A stretch of DNA of 64,000 bases. It comes from Betaproteobacteria bacterium. GTDB taxonomy: Bacteria; Pseudomonadota; Gammaproteobacteria; Burkholderiales; Rhodocyclaceae. Below, in pieces: positions 42,579 through 50,004 of this stretch. The stretch covers positions 496,001 to 560,000 of the forward strand of contig JADJLT010000001.1 in assembly GCA_016709965.1 (NCBI GenBank), in the 5' to 3' direction. The position numbers and the translations under genes are program-made. A model generated the notes under the pieces. It was not told where the DNA came from. It ran no database searches and saw only the letters and a program-made list of their open reading frames with translations. Position 1 is the stretch's first letter. Every line of letters starts with the position of its first letter.

Positions 42579-43319
42579 TCATTTCATCCATTGGCGAATG
42601 GCCGGCAGTTGTGTGGCGTGCGTCAAATCGATCTGCAACGGTGTGATCGAAACGACGCCGCGCTCGATGGCATTGAAATCGGTCCCCGGCCCGGCGTCGG
42701 CAGCGGCGCCGGCAGCACCGATCCAATAAACGGTTTCCTTGCGTGGCGACGTCATTTTAATGACCGGCTCTGCCTTGTGCCGACGGCCCAGACGCGTGAC
42801 TTCCATCCCTTTTAAATCGGCATTCGGAATATCCGGCACGTTGACATTTAAAAGTACCGGCTCCCTGATCGGGTCACGAATAAAACGTTCTACCAATTGA
42901 CGCGCCACCAATCCCGCCGTTGCGAAATTATTACTTTCAAAACTGGTCAGGGAAATGGCAATCGACGGAATACCGAGCAAATAACCTTCGGTCGCCGCAG
43001 CGACTGTTCCCGAATAAATCGTATCGTCACCCATATTGGCGCCGTGATTAATTCCAGACACAATAATGTCGGGCAAATCATCCAGCATGCCGGTTACTGC
43101 CAGATGGACACAATCAGTCGGCGTGCCATTAACGAAATAAAAACCGTTGGCCGCCTTTTTCAGATGCAAAGGCCGGTCCAGTGTCAGCGAATTGCTGGCA
43201 CCGCTGCGGTTCTGCTCGGGAGCGACAACGACCACCTCACCCAGGCCACTCAACGCTTCCGCCAGGGCAGCAAGCCCCGGCGCAAAATAGCCATCATCGT
43301 TACTCAGCAGAATGCGCAT
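42579..43319 (-). CDS. surE: 5'/3'-nucleotidase SurE
   Basis: 246 residues. Metal and phosphate site L-S-N-D-D-G-Y at 5-11, A-P-x-x-N-R-S-G-A-S at 34-43, and S-G-I-N-H-G-A-N-M-G-D near 89-99. It dephosphorylates nucleoside monophosphates and short polyphosphate. First gene of the stationary-phase cluster surE-pcm-nlpD-rpoS, only three bases after the H-NS-like gene. Confidence 0.96.
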   Translation of the reverse strand: MRILLSNDDGYFAPGLAALAEALSGLGEVVVVAPEQNRSGASNSLTLDRPLHLKKAANGFYFVNGTPTDCVHLAVTGMLDDLPDIIVSGINHGANMGDDTIYSGTVAAATEGYLLGIPSIAISLTSFESNNFATAGLVARQLVERFIRDPIREPVLLNVNVPDIPNADLKGMEVTRLGRRHKAEPVIKMTSPRKETVYWIGAAGAAADAGPGTDFNAIERGVVSITPLQIDLTHATQLPAIRQWMK

Positions 43320-43322
43320 GAA

Positions 43323-43640
43323 TCAGACCAGAAGATTATCAATATTGCCGCCATTGGCTACCCAGGATTCAACCCATTTCGGCTTCCGACCACGACCAGT
43401 CCATTCCAGTTCGGTATTTTGCGGATGACGATATTTAACCCTGACCTTATTGCCGGTAACCGTCTTTGTCTTGACTTCCTTGCCCAGCAAATCCTCGATT
43501 GCATAACCGCGGGTTTTGGCAATGGCACGTAATTCATTTAGAACGTTAATCTTTTCTTCAGCTTCGCGACGTTTGATTTCAGCTGGAATTTGCTGCTGCA
43601 AATCGCGCAACTGAGGAACGGACAGCGTAGAAAGATCCAT
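43323..43640 (-). CDS. H-NS-family nucleoid protein
   Basis: 105 residues with an AAGGAAATAATC site before the ATG. A charged N-terminal coiled coil (about 1-55) for oligomerisation, and a C-terminal DNA-binding domain with G-R-G-R-K-P-K-W-V near 83-91, the G-R-G-R hook that binds the AT-rich minor groove. H-NS family proteins silence horizontally acquired AT-rich DNA such as the left part of this window. A possible promoter (TTGAAA, 17 bases, TAAATT) lies at about 43669-43697. Immediate linkage to surE is notable. Confidence 0.92.
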   Translation of the reverse strand: MDLSTLSVPQLRDLQQQIPAEIKRREAEEKINVLNELRAIAKTRGYAIEDLLGKEVKTKTVTGNKVRVKYRHPQNTELEWTGRGRKPKWVESWVANGGNIDNLLV

Positions 43641-43701
43641 GATTATTTCCTTATTAAATGAGTGGCGACAATTTAATTTGTTTTAATCTTTATTTCAACG
43701 C

Positions 43702-43745
43702 CACCAATTTAAAAAACCGGCATAAGCCGGTTTCTTAAATTGGTG
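43702..43745. terminator. Long near-perfect hairpin, likely bidirectional terminator
   Basis: The left arm (43702-43721) starts CACCAATTTAA and the right arm (43726-43745) ends TTAAATTGGTG; inside them AAACCGGC-ATAA-GCCGGTTT forms the core. One mismatch in 20 base pairs with a four-base loop. A- and T-runs in the arms give U-tracts on either strand. It separates the 3' end of the small exported-protein gene (43930) from the H-NS promoter. Confidence 0.7.
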
Positions 43746-43862
43746 AAGATAGACTTTCCAACGCTCTCCACGTTGCAGTCTACTATTGTTCGCAACTAAA
43801 GTCTTGGCCTATCCCATACGCTCCAAACCCCGGCTGCTCTCCATTGGCATAAAACATTGAGT

Positions 43863-43901
43863 GCTACGGTCAACCGGAAAAATCGGCCTATTTTGAAAAT
43901 C
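43863..43901 (+). repeat. Dispersed repeat, intergenic copy (reference)
   Basis: GCTACGGTCAACCGGAAAAA, then TCGGCC, then TATTTTGAAAATC. Full core and full tail in non-coding DNA. Together with the copies at 52718 and 52948 this defines the element: a GCTGCGGTCAACC(C)GG head, an A-run, a GC-rich spacer of about six bases and an ATTTT-AAA tail, about 38 bases overall. Confidence 0.7.
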
Positions 43902-43929
43902 AAGTGCTTGGCGTTTTATTCAAGCGCAT

Positions 43930-44244
43930 TCAATCGTCGGACATAAAGGATTTGCCAGAAGCGATTTCATTGCCCTGCGTCGTCTGATCCGATACTTCCG
44001 CCACTTGCCAGGACGGTTGTACATGGATAGCTGACCCGGCCCCATTTGCTCCGCTGGTAACTACCAAGGCTGGGATGCCTGAATTTCCCGCCGGACCACG
44101 AGGCAAATTGGAAAAGGCCTCGATCCCATCCGGGCCAGTAGTCACGTAAATTTCCGTCTCCCCGCCGTTAGCATGCAGCGTCAATAAAGCGAAGGCGGCC
44201 AACCCAAGACGACGCAGCCACCTTCTCTCAGTGTGAATGGCCAT
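43930..44244 (-). CDS. Small exported protein downstream of the His-rich protein
   Basis: 104 residues from the ATG at 44244, overlapping the end of the previous gene by 17 bases; the frame to 44310 is inside that gene. Signal peptide at about 8-26 (L-G-L-A-A-F-A-L-L-T-L). The mature start E-T-E-I-Y-V-T-T-G-P-D-G-I-E-A-F-S-N-L-P resembles DUF4124-type N-termini (Y-x-W-x-D-x-x-G...F-S-D-x-P). No catalytic motif. Probably co-transcribed with alkaline phosphatase and the 44228 gene. Confidence 0.65.
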   Translation of the reverse strand: MAIHTERRWLRRLGLAAFALLTLHANGGETEIYVTTGPDGIEAFSNLPRGPAGNSGIPALVVTSGANGAGSAIHVQPSWQVAEVSDQTTQGNEIASGKSFMSDD

Positions 44245-44968
44245 GACCATCCTGCTGCATGACGCGGGCGACAAACGGATCACTTTCCATGTCGCCGAAG
44301 TCGGCGGCATCGATCATCCCGTAGTCGGCGATCCGGTCTTCACTAACTCGCGGCCAGGCAGCTGGCGCCTCGGCGTGGATTTCCTTGAGCGCAAGCGTCA
44401 TGCGTTCGCTACTACGGGTCATTTGCAGACTGGCCGGCAGTTTGGCCTGCTCCAGCCACCATAGATCGATCTGCTGGTCACCCAGTTTGCCGGTGTAACG
44501 CACGGCTTTTTGACCAAACATCGTTTTGCTGGCGCCTCGCTTGAGCTCTTCGAGCAAATGGGGTGAGATCACTGAAGCGAGCTTGCCCCAATCCGGCTCG
44601 GCGTGACGGGTCTTGATTTCACCCGGCGTGTAGTCAATCACCCGCCTCTCGTGATGAAAGACACGGCGATAGTGATATTCATCGGCACCCACGCGTTGCC
44701 ATATATCGTTGTGACCGACGGCGACACTGGCCATTTCGACGCTGTCGGCATCGCGCCACAGGTACCAGTCAGTTTGCGTTTTGGTTTGAGACTTGTTGAC
44801 CTTCAACTCGTAGTGAGCCGCAACAGGAACCAAGTCAGCGCGCTGAATAGCCGGCATGCTGGCAACTGGCTCGCTATGGTCGTGATGCATTTCGTGAGCC
44901 ACAGCGTGGCCAGAGAGCAAAATAGCCAGCAGGAAGCTGGCAAAAACAGGGCATTTTTTGGCGTTCAC
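44228..44968 (-). CDS. His-rich exported protein linked to alkaline phosphatase
   Basis: 246 residues from GTG at 44968, which has AAGGA eight bases upstream; the TTG at 44986 is less likely. Signal peptide about 1-24 (F-L-L-A-I-L-L-S-G-H-A-V-A). The mature N-terminus is H-E-M-H-H-D-H-S-E-P and the C-terminus ends D-G-H-G-H-S-H, both suited to metal binding. The centre has Y-L-W-R-D-A-D-S-V-E near 70-79 and Y-H-Y-R-R-V-F-H-H-E near 98-107. I do not recognise the family. Its position behind a zinc enzyme (PhoA) suggests a metal or phosphate role; that is inference. Confidence 0.7.
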   Translation of the reverse strand: MNAKKCPVFASFLLAILLSGHAVAHEMHHDHSEPVASMPAIQRADLVPVAAHYELKVNKSQTKTQTDWYLWRDADSVEMASVAVGHNDIWQRVGADEYHYRRVFHHERRVIDYTPGEIKTRHAEPDWGKLASVISPHLLEELKRGASKTMFGQKAVRYTGKLGDQQIDLWWLEQAKLPASLQMTRSSERMTLALKEIHAEAPAAWPRVSEDRIADYGMIDAADFGDMESDPFVARVMQQDGHGHSH

Positions 44969-44975
44969 CGCAGTA
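44938..44975 (-). repeat. Dispersed repeat copy at the start of the His-rich protein gene
   Basis: Minus strand ACTGCGGTGAACGCCAAAAA then ATGCCCTG and TTTTTGCC. The GTG of this copy is the predicted start codon, and the encoded V-N-A-K-K-C-P-V-F repeats the A-V-N-x-K-K pattern. Confidence 0.4.
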
Positions 44976-45065
44976 ATCCTTGTCAAACGAATGGAGCGCC
45001 CGCAGACGCTCCTTTACTTCGCAAAGGTACCCGGACGGCAGCCAGACCGCCGCCGGGGGTGACTA

Positions 45066-46640
45066 TCAGAAGCCGAAAGCTTCCTTCATCACGTGATAAA
45101 TCCAGTTTTGCTCCATGGAACCATGGACCAGACTGGCTCTCGGACCGGTCGCGTAGATGGCGACATCTTCGCCCGCGTGGGTTTCCGACCCCATCGGCAC
45201 GACTGCTTGCTGCTGGTAGCCAAGGGCAGATGTATCCACGCTGGTCAGATCTGCGCGAGCACCGCTGACTGCACCCGGGCCATTCTGGTAACCCAGTGTC
45301 GTATAGGGCAAGCCGTCACCCGCCTTGCTCGGGGCTGGCGCATTGCCATCGATGGCCGGCACTTCCTTGGCCAGACCGGTGATGTCATTGCCACGATGCG
45401 GATAGCCGGCGATGGTGAAGGTATGGCTGTGGTCGGCGGTCACGATGATCAGCGTTTCTTCCGGATCGGTCATCTCGTAGGCCTTTTTAACAGCCCGAGA
45501 GAGTTCGATGGCATCGAGCAAAGCGCGCTTGGCATTACCGGCATGGTGAGCGTGGTCGATACGACCGCCTTCAACGTGCAGGAAGAAGCCCTTGTGGCTC
45601 TTTTTAAGCATCCGGATGGCCTTTTCGGTCATTTCGGTCAGCGATGGTTCGCCCGCCTTGTCGCCTGCGCGATCAGCTTCATATTGGGCGTGCGACGGCT
45701 CGAAGAGTCCGAGCAAATAGTCGGTTGAGGCCGGATCTGCGGCATCGAACTGCGCCTTGTTCCAGGCATATTTGGCCTTGGCACCTCGCGTGCTCACCCA
45801 TTCAGCGGTCAAGTCGCGGCCATCGCTGCGACGTCCCTTGACCGGCGTGGCATTACCGCCGTATTCCGGGTCCAGCATGGTCTTCGGCAGGAAGTAAGTG
45901 CGACCGCCCCCCATGGCAACCTTCAGGCTGCTCTTAACGGCGGGCGACAGTTCGATCAACTGGCGTGCAATGTCCTTGACCAGTGTCACGCCATTGGCCT
46001 TGCAGGTGGCCACATTGCTGGCAAAAAAGCTGTTCAGATCGGAATCGGACTCCCAATCACGCACCGGCGTGTGGGCGTAAGTAGCCGCCGGCGTGGCATG
46101 CGTAATACGGGCGGTGGACACCACACCGGTCGCCTTGCCGGCAGCAGCAGCCTGTTCAAGCAGCGTCGGCAGACTGTGGGCGGCGACAACCGACGCATCA
46201 CATTCACCACGCGAGGTCAGGTGGTCAACAGAGAGCATGCCCTCGCGTGCCTTGTAACCCGTAATCATGGCGGTCATGGTCGGGGCGGAATCCGAGGTCT
46301 GCTGGTCCCAGGAATACGTCTTGGAAAGACCAACGTTCGGGAAATTTTCGAACGACAGGCGATTCTCTTCGCCCGGTTTGCCATTCAACTGACCTTCCAT
46401 AATCCGGGCGGCCGTAATCGTGGAAATACCCATGCCATCCCCCACAAACAGAATGACATTCTTGGCCTTGTGGTGGTTGTGGGATATTTTTTTGCTGTCT
46501 GCAATGAATTTCTGGCCGTTGGCAAACCACTCTTGAACGGATTCCGGGCCCTGAACCACGGGCGCAGCTGCCAATACAACGGGGGCGGCCATGGTCAGGG
46601 CAATGGCGCTGACGATAGTCTTGCGGTAGAACTTGGACAT
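45066..46640 (-). CDS. phoA: Alkaline phosphatase (PhoA family)
   Basis: 524 residues, AGGAG before the ATG. Signal peptide about 1-25. Active-site serine S118 in D-S-A-P-T, metal ligands D68 (F-V-G-D-G-M-G), the H-V-E-G-G-R-I-D-H-A-H-H cluster near 350-361, and T-A-D-H-S-H-T near 400-406. It hydrolyses phosphate monoesters in the periplasm. Longer than E. coli PhoA (471) owing to loops such as 210-290. A Pho box was searched by eye in 46641-46925 and not seen. Confidence 0.93.
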   Translation of the reverse strand: MSKFYRKTIVSAIALTMAAPVVLAAAPVVQGPESVQEWFANGQKFIADSKKISHNHHKAKNVILFVGDGMGISTITAARIMEGQLNGKPGEENRLSFENFPNVGLSKTYSWDQQTSDSAPTMTAMITGYKAREGMLSVDHLTSRGECDASVVAAHSLPTLLEQAAAAGKATGVVSTARITHATPAATYAHTPVRDWESDSDLNSFFASNVATCKANGVTLVKDIARQLIELSPAVKSSLKVAMGGGRTYFLPKTMLDPEYGGNATPVKGRRSDGRDLTAEWVSTRGAKAKYAWNKAQFDAADPASTDYLLGLFEPSHAQYEADRAGDKAGEPSLTEMTEKAIRMLKKSHKGFFLHVEGGRIDHAHHAGNAKRALLDAIELSRAVKKAYEMTDPEETLIIVTADHSHTFTIAGYPHRGNDITGLAKEVPAIDGNAPAPSKAGDGLPYTTLGYQNGPGAVSGARADLTSVDTSALGYQQQAVVPMGSETHAGEDVAIYATGPRASLVHGSMEQNWIYHVMKEAFGF

Positions 46641-46925
46641 TCGGGGAACTCCTGGTCGGGTTAATACGAATTATCAGCCACGCTGCGACGATGGGCGATA
46701 GCACCAAGCCCTGCCGGCATCCGCGCATCGGATATGGGCGCAGATTCAGATTGACTAAAGGCATCTCCAACGAAGAACCAGCGTTTCGGCCAGAGAGACT
46801 AGCGAATGCTGATGACGTCCGGATGTCCGAAAGATTTCAGCCATATTTCAGGCAACTACCATCAGATTGCTGGAGTCAACGTCGGGCTATATTGGCCTCA
46901 AAACGTGTCGATCTCCCATGAAAAA
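46641..46925. other. Intergenic region upstream of phoA
   Basis: About 285 bases of mixed composition between the phoA start and the hydrolase terminator. I see no gene, no convincing Pho box and no clear promoter pair. The predicted reading frames in it have no family resemblance. Confidence 0.5.
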
Positions 46926-46954
46926 GGCGCTTCCATCGACTCGATGGAAGCGCC
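46926..46954 (-). terminator. Terminator after the alpha/beta hydrolase gene
   Basis: GGCGCTTCCATCG and its exact complement with the loop ACT: a 13-pair perfect stem. On the minus strand it is followed by TTTTTC. It lies about 45 bases after the hydrolase stop. Confidence 0.85.
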
Positions 46955-46998
46955 GCCAAGACCAGGTGACCGCGTTTCAGTGCTGGATCAACACCGAC

Positions 46999-48507
46999 TC
47001 ATGGCGTCAACAATTCGGCGCAATGGCCAGGCTGTTCCGGTACATCGGCAATTGCTGCGCCACGTCCGATACACTGATCGGGTGGCAATGCACTGCCTTT
47101 CTCGACATAGCCAACCAGAAGATCGAAGGCGCGCTGGGCATGCGGCTGGATCAATTCAAGTTGCGGCAGGGTCAACTTGTAGGTCTCGATGTGGTTGCCG
47201 TTTTGCACCTCGTAAAGGCGATAGGCCGGATTGTGGTTATGGCGATCACGCGCCCGACGCTCGTCACCATCCATCCGTTCATCACCACTATTCATGGCAA
47301 CCTTGCGGGCGTAGGCACGGGCGTGATGATTGATGGGCAAGAGCGCATCCATGGTCCCGGCCACGGTGATCAGCGGCCGTTGAATGCGGCCGGTGGTGGC
47401 GAAATCTGCGATCCGGTCATCTGCACCTGATACGGGCAGGCGAGCGATGTAGTTGTAATTTTCGGGGCCGCTACCATAGGTATCGTAGGTCGGGTCGAGC
47501 CGCTTCTGCCACTGGCAGAGCGTCACTTCCCAGAATGAGGCGGAATTCAGCGCCCATAGTGTCGTCGCGCCGTTGCTCAGATCGCCTGGATAGCCCGCCG
47601 CACGAATATTTTTGGCAGCCGTGCTATTCGCGTCCATGCCGCTGGCCACGTAATCCGGGTAATTAAGGACTGCAGCCGGAAGATCAGTCAGCAAGTTGGC
47701 GGCCGTTTCATCGACGAAGGTACCTTCCCAGTCCACGCCACCATCGAACCATTCCGGCGCCGACTCAACTGCCCGACGTACCTGATAGCCGCCGTTCGAG
47801 GTGCCAACCGCATAGGTGTAGCGTGGTGCCTTGCCATAGTTGGCGGCGGCGCCCTTGTGGGCAAGTTTGGACGCCAGCACCATGAAATCGCGCCAGCGGG
47901 TGAACTCCTGCCCTGGATCATTATCGAAGAAATGCACCCAGGTCGGCGACGTCGGGTTGAGGCGGCATGCCAGCGGATCGCTTGCATCACTCAGTTTCAG
48001 GTTAAGCACGCCCTTGTTCTGCGAAGCGTAGGCATAGCCTTTCTGCACCACGTAATCGCTCCAGGCAAAATCACCATTGAACTCGCTGCGGGTACCGGAA
48101 GCTCCGGCGACAACAAGGCGACCATTCCATTTTGCCGGCAGCCGCAACAGGAAGCGGGCCTGCCCCGTCGGGTCGCTGGCAATACGGGCATTGAGCTGAA
48201 CGCCGGGCACCGGACCACTGATCGGCGTACGGTTCGCGGGATCCGGCGCAATCGTCGCGCGGTCGCTTTGCGGTGTAAAGGCAAATGCCGGCACACCCGG
48301 CAATGAATTATTGGCCGGCGTGGTTGCGGCATTGGCCGTCGTCAGATCGGTGCTATCGACGCAAGTGACATCAGCCAGCTGGCTGCCGAATGCCTGAATC
48401 AGGTTACTGCAGCGGTCAGCGTGCGCCGCACCGGCACCGAGCAGCATGACCAGGGCAGCGATACAGCGTACGGCAGGCCGGGCAGCCTGATCTTCGTGAT
48501 GATTCAT
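46999..48507 (-). CDS. Secreted alpha/beta hydrolase (tannase/feruloyl esterase or 3HB-oligomer hydrolase like)
   Basis: 502 residues with AAAGGAGACAAACC before the ATG. Signal peptide about 12-30. Nucleophile S237 in G-T-S-N-G-G, a G-x-S-x-G elbow, within Y-A-V-G-T-S-N-G-G-Y-Q-V-R; several cysteines (C33, C49, C181 and in the C-terminal part) fit periplasmic disulfides. The C-terminal half has T-V-A-G-T-M-D-A-L-L-P near 383-393 (acid position) and N-G-N-H-I-E-T near 435-441 (histidine). The overall plan is like tannase/feruloyl esterase or hydroxybutyrate-oligomer hydrolases; the natural ester is not clear. Confidence 0.7.
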   Translation of the reverse strand: MNHHEDQAARPAVRCIAALVMLLGAGAAHADRCSNLIQAFGSQLADVTCVDSTDLTTANAATTPANNSLPGVPAFAFTPQSDRATIAPDPANRTPISGPVPGVQLNARIASDPTGQARFLLRLPAKWNGRLVVAGASGTRSEFNGDFAWSDYVVQKGYAYASQNKGVLNLKLSDASDPLACRLNPTSPTWVHFFDNDPGQEFTRWRDFMVLASKLAHKGAAANYGKAPRYTYAVGTSNGGYQVRRAVESAPEWFDGGVDWEGTFVDETAANLLTDLPAAVLNYPDYVASGMDANSTAAKNIRAAGYPGDLSNGATTLWALNSASFWEVTLCQWQKRLDPTYDTYGSGPENYNYIARLPVSGADDRIADFATTGRIQRPLITVAGTMDALLPINHHARAYARKVAMNSGDERMDGDERRARDRHNHNPAYRLYEVQNGNHIETYKLTLPQLELIQPHAQRAFDLLVGYVEKGSALPPDQCIGRGAAIADVPEQPGHCAELLTP

Positions 48508-48519
48508 GGTTTGTCTCCT

Positions 48520-48555
48520 TTTTGATTTCTAGCTTGAAGTCGGGTTGACCGCAGC
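48520..48555 (-). repeat. Dispersed repeat copy in the leader of the hydrolase gene
   Basis: Minus strand GCTGCGGTCAACCCGACTTC then AAGCTAGAAATCAAA, ending just before the ribosome binding site. Head exact; A-run lost; A/T-rich tail partly kept. Confidence 0.45.
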
Positions 48556-48561
48556 ACAACG

Positions 48562-48604
48562 CTCATCGCCGCCGATTGTTGCAATTTGTCTCGGCGGCGA
48601 TGAG
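48562..48604 (-). promoter_or_regulatory. 14-base perfect inverted repeat in the 5' leader of the hydrolase gene
   Basis: CTCATCGCCGCCGA and its exact complement flank a 15-base AT-rich centre containing TTGCAA. It begins right after the predicted transcription start, so the mRNA would start with a very stable stem. It could be an operator, or a structured leader controlling translation; no T-run follows. Confidence 0.55.
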
Positions 48605-48612
48605 TCGTTCGG

Positions 48613-48641
48613 CATATATTACCTTCGCCGATGAGACTCAA
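48613..48641 (-). promoter_or_regulatory. Sigma-70-like promoter for the alpha/beta hydrolase gene
   Basis: Minus strand TTGAGT and TATATG with a 17-base spacer. Predicted start about 48606, at the edge of the inverted repeat. The leader would be about 100 bases. Confidence 0.5.
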
Positions 48642-48745
48642 CACTGAATAATTTTCTGCCTTGCTCCGGCAGAAAGCGGCAATCGGTCGACTGCCACCAC
48701 AACAGGTTTGGAATACCCGCAAACAGCCGGGAAAACCACTATAAA

Positions 48746-49591
48746 TCAGATGATTGCCAGGGTTTGCCGGCCATACCATTCTTCGCCAGCCGGCAGCGTG
48801 ACCGGCTGCGTCACCGCCGCCTCAACGCAAAGCATGTGGCGCCAGCCATTGGCCGGCATGTCCTTCAGGTCGGCGCAACGATCAACCCAAGGGTTCCAGA
48901 CAACGACATCCGGAAAACCCTGGCTCTGGATGGCCAGACTTTGCTTGCCGTTATGGAGGACCTGTGGTGCCTTGACGTTGTGATAGACGCGGTCTATCTC
49001 GCTCTCGACTACCAGTTCCGTGATTTCTTCGCGGGCAACCAGACCACCATCAATGGCATCGCGGTAATCATGCCCGGCCAGACCTTCCAGCGAAATCTTT
49101 TCAACATGCTCGACACGCAGGTAGCTGTGCAATGCCCCGGTAAATTCAAACGGCGTGCCACCCGTGTTGGTGACGCAGAACTCCATATCGACACGATCGC
49201 CTTCAAGCATCACCGTCAATTCGGCATGAAATGCGTGCGGCCACTGCGCCAGCATTGCATCGTCGCTACCCAGCTCGAACGTCACCAACGCGTAATCATC
49301 CCCCGTCCGCTGGGTGCCCAGCGACCACTCGCGAGTACGCACAAGACCATGCTTGGGCAGATCGCCCAGCTGGGCAAATTGCGGGAAACAGACGGGAACA
49401 CCACCGCGAATGGCCACACTACCGTCGAAAATGGCTTTCTCGGATAGAAACAGGCGTTCCTTTCCATCCGGCGGAACCCACGACAAAACCTGTGCCCCCA
49501 GTTTACTAATGACTGCTGTGGCACCGCGCGGGCCATGCAGGCGTAACGCTTCGATACCGTGGAATTCGATGGATTCAATGGAGGGTTTCAT
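48746..49591 (-). CDS. D-hexose-6-phosphate mutarotase (YeaD type)
   Basis: 281 residues. Aldose-1-epimerase-like fold with G-A-x-V-L-S-W near 32-38, R-G-G-V-P-V-C-F-P-Q-F near 62-72, H-G-L-V-R near 80-84 and a catalytic-glutamate-like W-N-P-W motif near 230-233. The family interconverts alpha and beta glucose-6-phosphate. Its start overlaps the DUF3301 gene's end by 17 bases. Confidence 0.9.
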   Translation of the reverse strand: MKPSIESIEFHGIEALRLHGPRGATAVISKLGAQVLSWVPPDGKERLFLSEKAIFDGSVAIRGGVPVCFPQFAQLGDLPKHGLVRTREWSLGTQRTGDDYALVTFELGSDDAMLAQWPHAFHAELTVMLEGDRVDMEFCVTNTGGTPFEFTGALHSYLRVEHVEKISLEGLAGHDYRDAIDGGLVAREEITELVVESEIDRVYHNVKAPQVLHNGKQSLAIQSQGFPDVVVWNPWVDRCADLKDMPANGWRHMLCVEAAVTQPVTLPAGEEWYGRQTLAII

Positions 49592-49916
49592 GGTTGTTTG
49601 GAATTACGTAAAGGTGGGGACGGACATGCAAAATTTCGACATCATGGCCGAGCATGGTAACGCTACCGGATCGTCGGTCATTGCCCGTGTCGCTGTATTC
49701 AAAGGCATAAACACGGCGCAATTTCAGGCGCCCTTCGTCATCGCGCGCGAGGCGCAGCGAATTGCCGACCACGGTTTCGTCAAGAAACTGCAAACCTTCG
49801 CCATGACAGGCATCCCGGGCAGCCTGCACGCCGATTTCACGTGCCTTGAGGCTATCAAACCAGAACCAGACGCCAAGGGCTGTCAGAACAAGGAGCAACA
49901 ATTCAGTCAAATTCAT
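49575..49916 (-). CDS. DUF3301-family membrane protein
   Basis: 113 residues from the ATG at 49916. One N-terminal membrane helix (about 4-20, L-L-L-L-V-L-T-A-L-G-V-W-F-W-F) followed by A-x-E-x-A-V-Q-A-A-R-D-A-C near 28-38, and F-E-Y-S-D-T-G-N-D-R-R-S-G near 73-85 with V-x-M-L-G, the pattern of DUF3301. Function unknown. Overlaps the mutarotase gene. Confidence 0.8.
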   Translation of the reverse strand: MNLTELLLLVLTALGVWFWFDSLKAREIGVQAARDACHGEGLQFLDETVVGNSLRLARDDEGRLKLRRVYAFEYSDTGNDRRSGSVTMLGHDVEILHVRPHLYVIPNNHETLH

Positions 49917-50004
49917 CACCCAAGTATACGGAACAAGGAAATAGAGCACGGAAATTACCTGAAAATTACCGGATAATCCGACTGTCGAAAACCATCAACA
50001 GACC

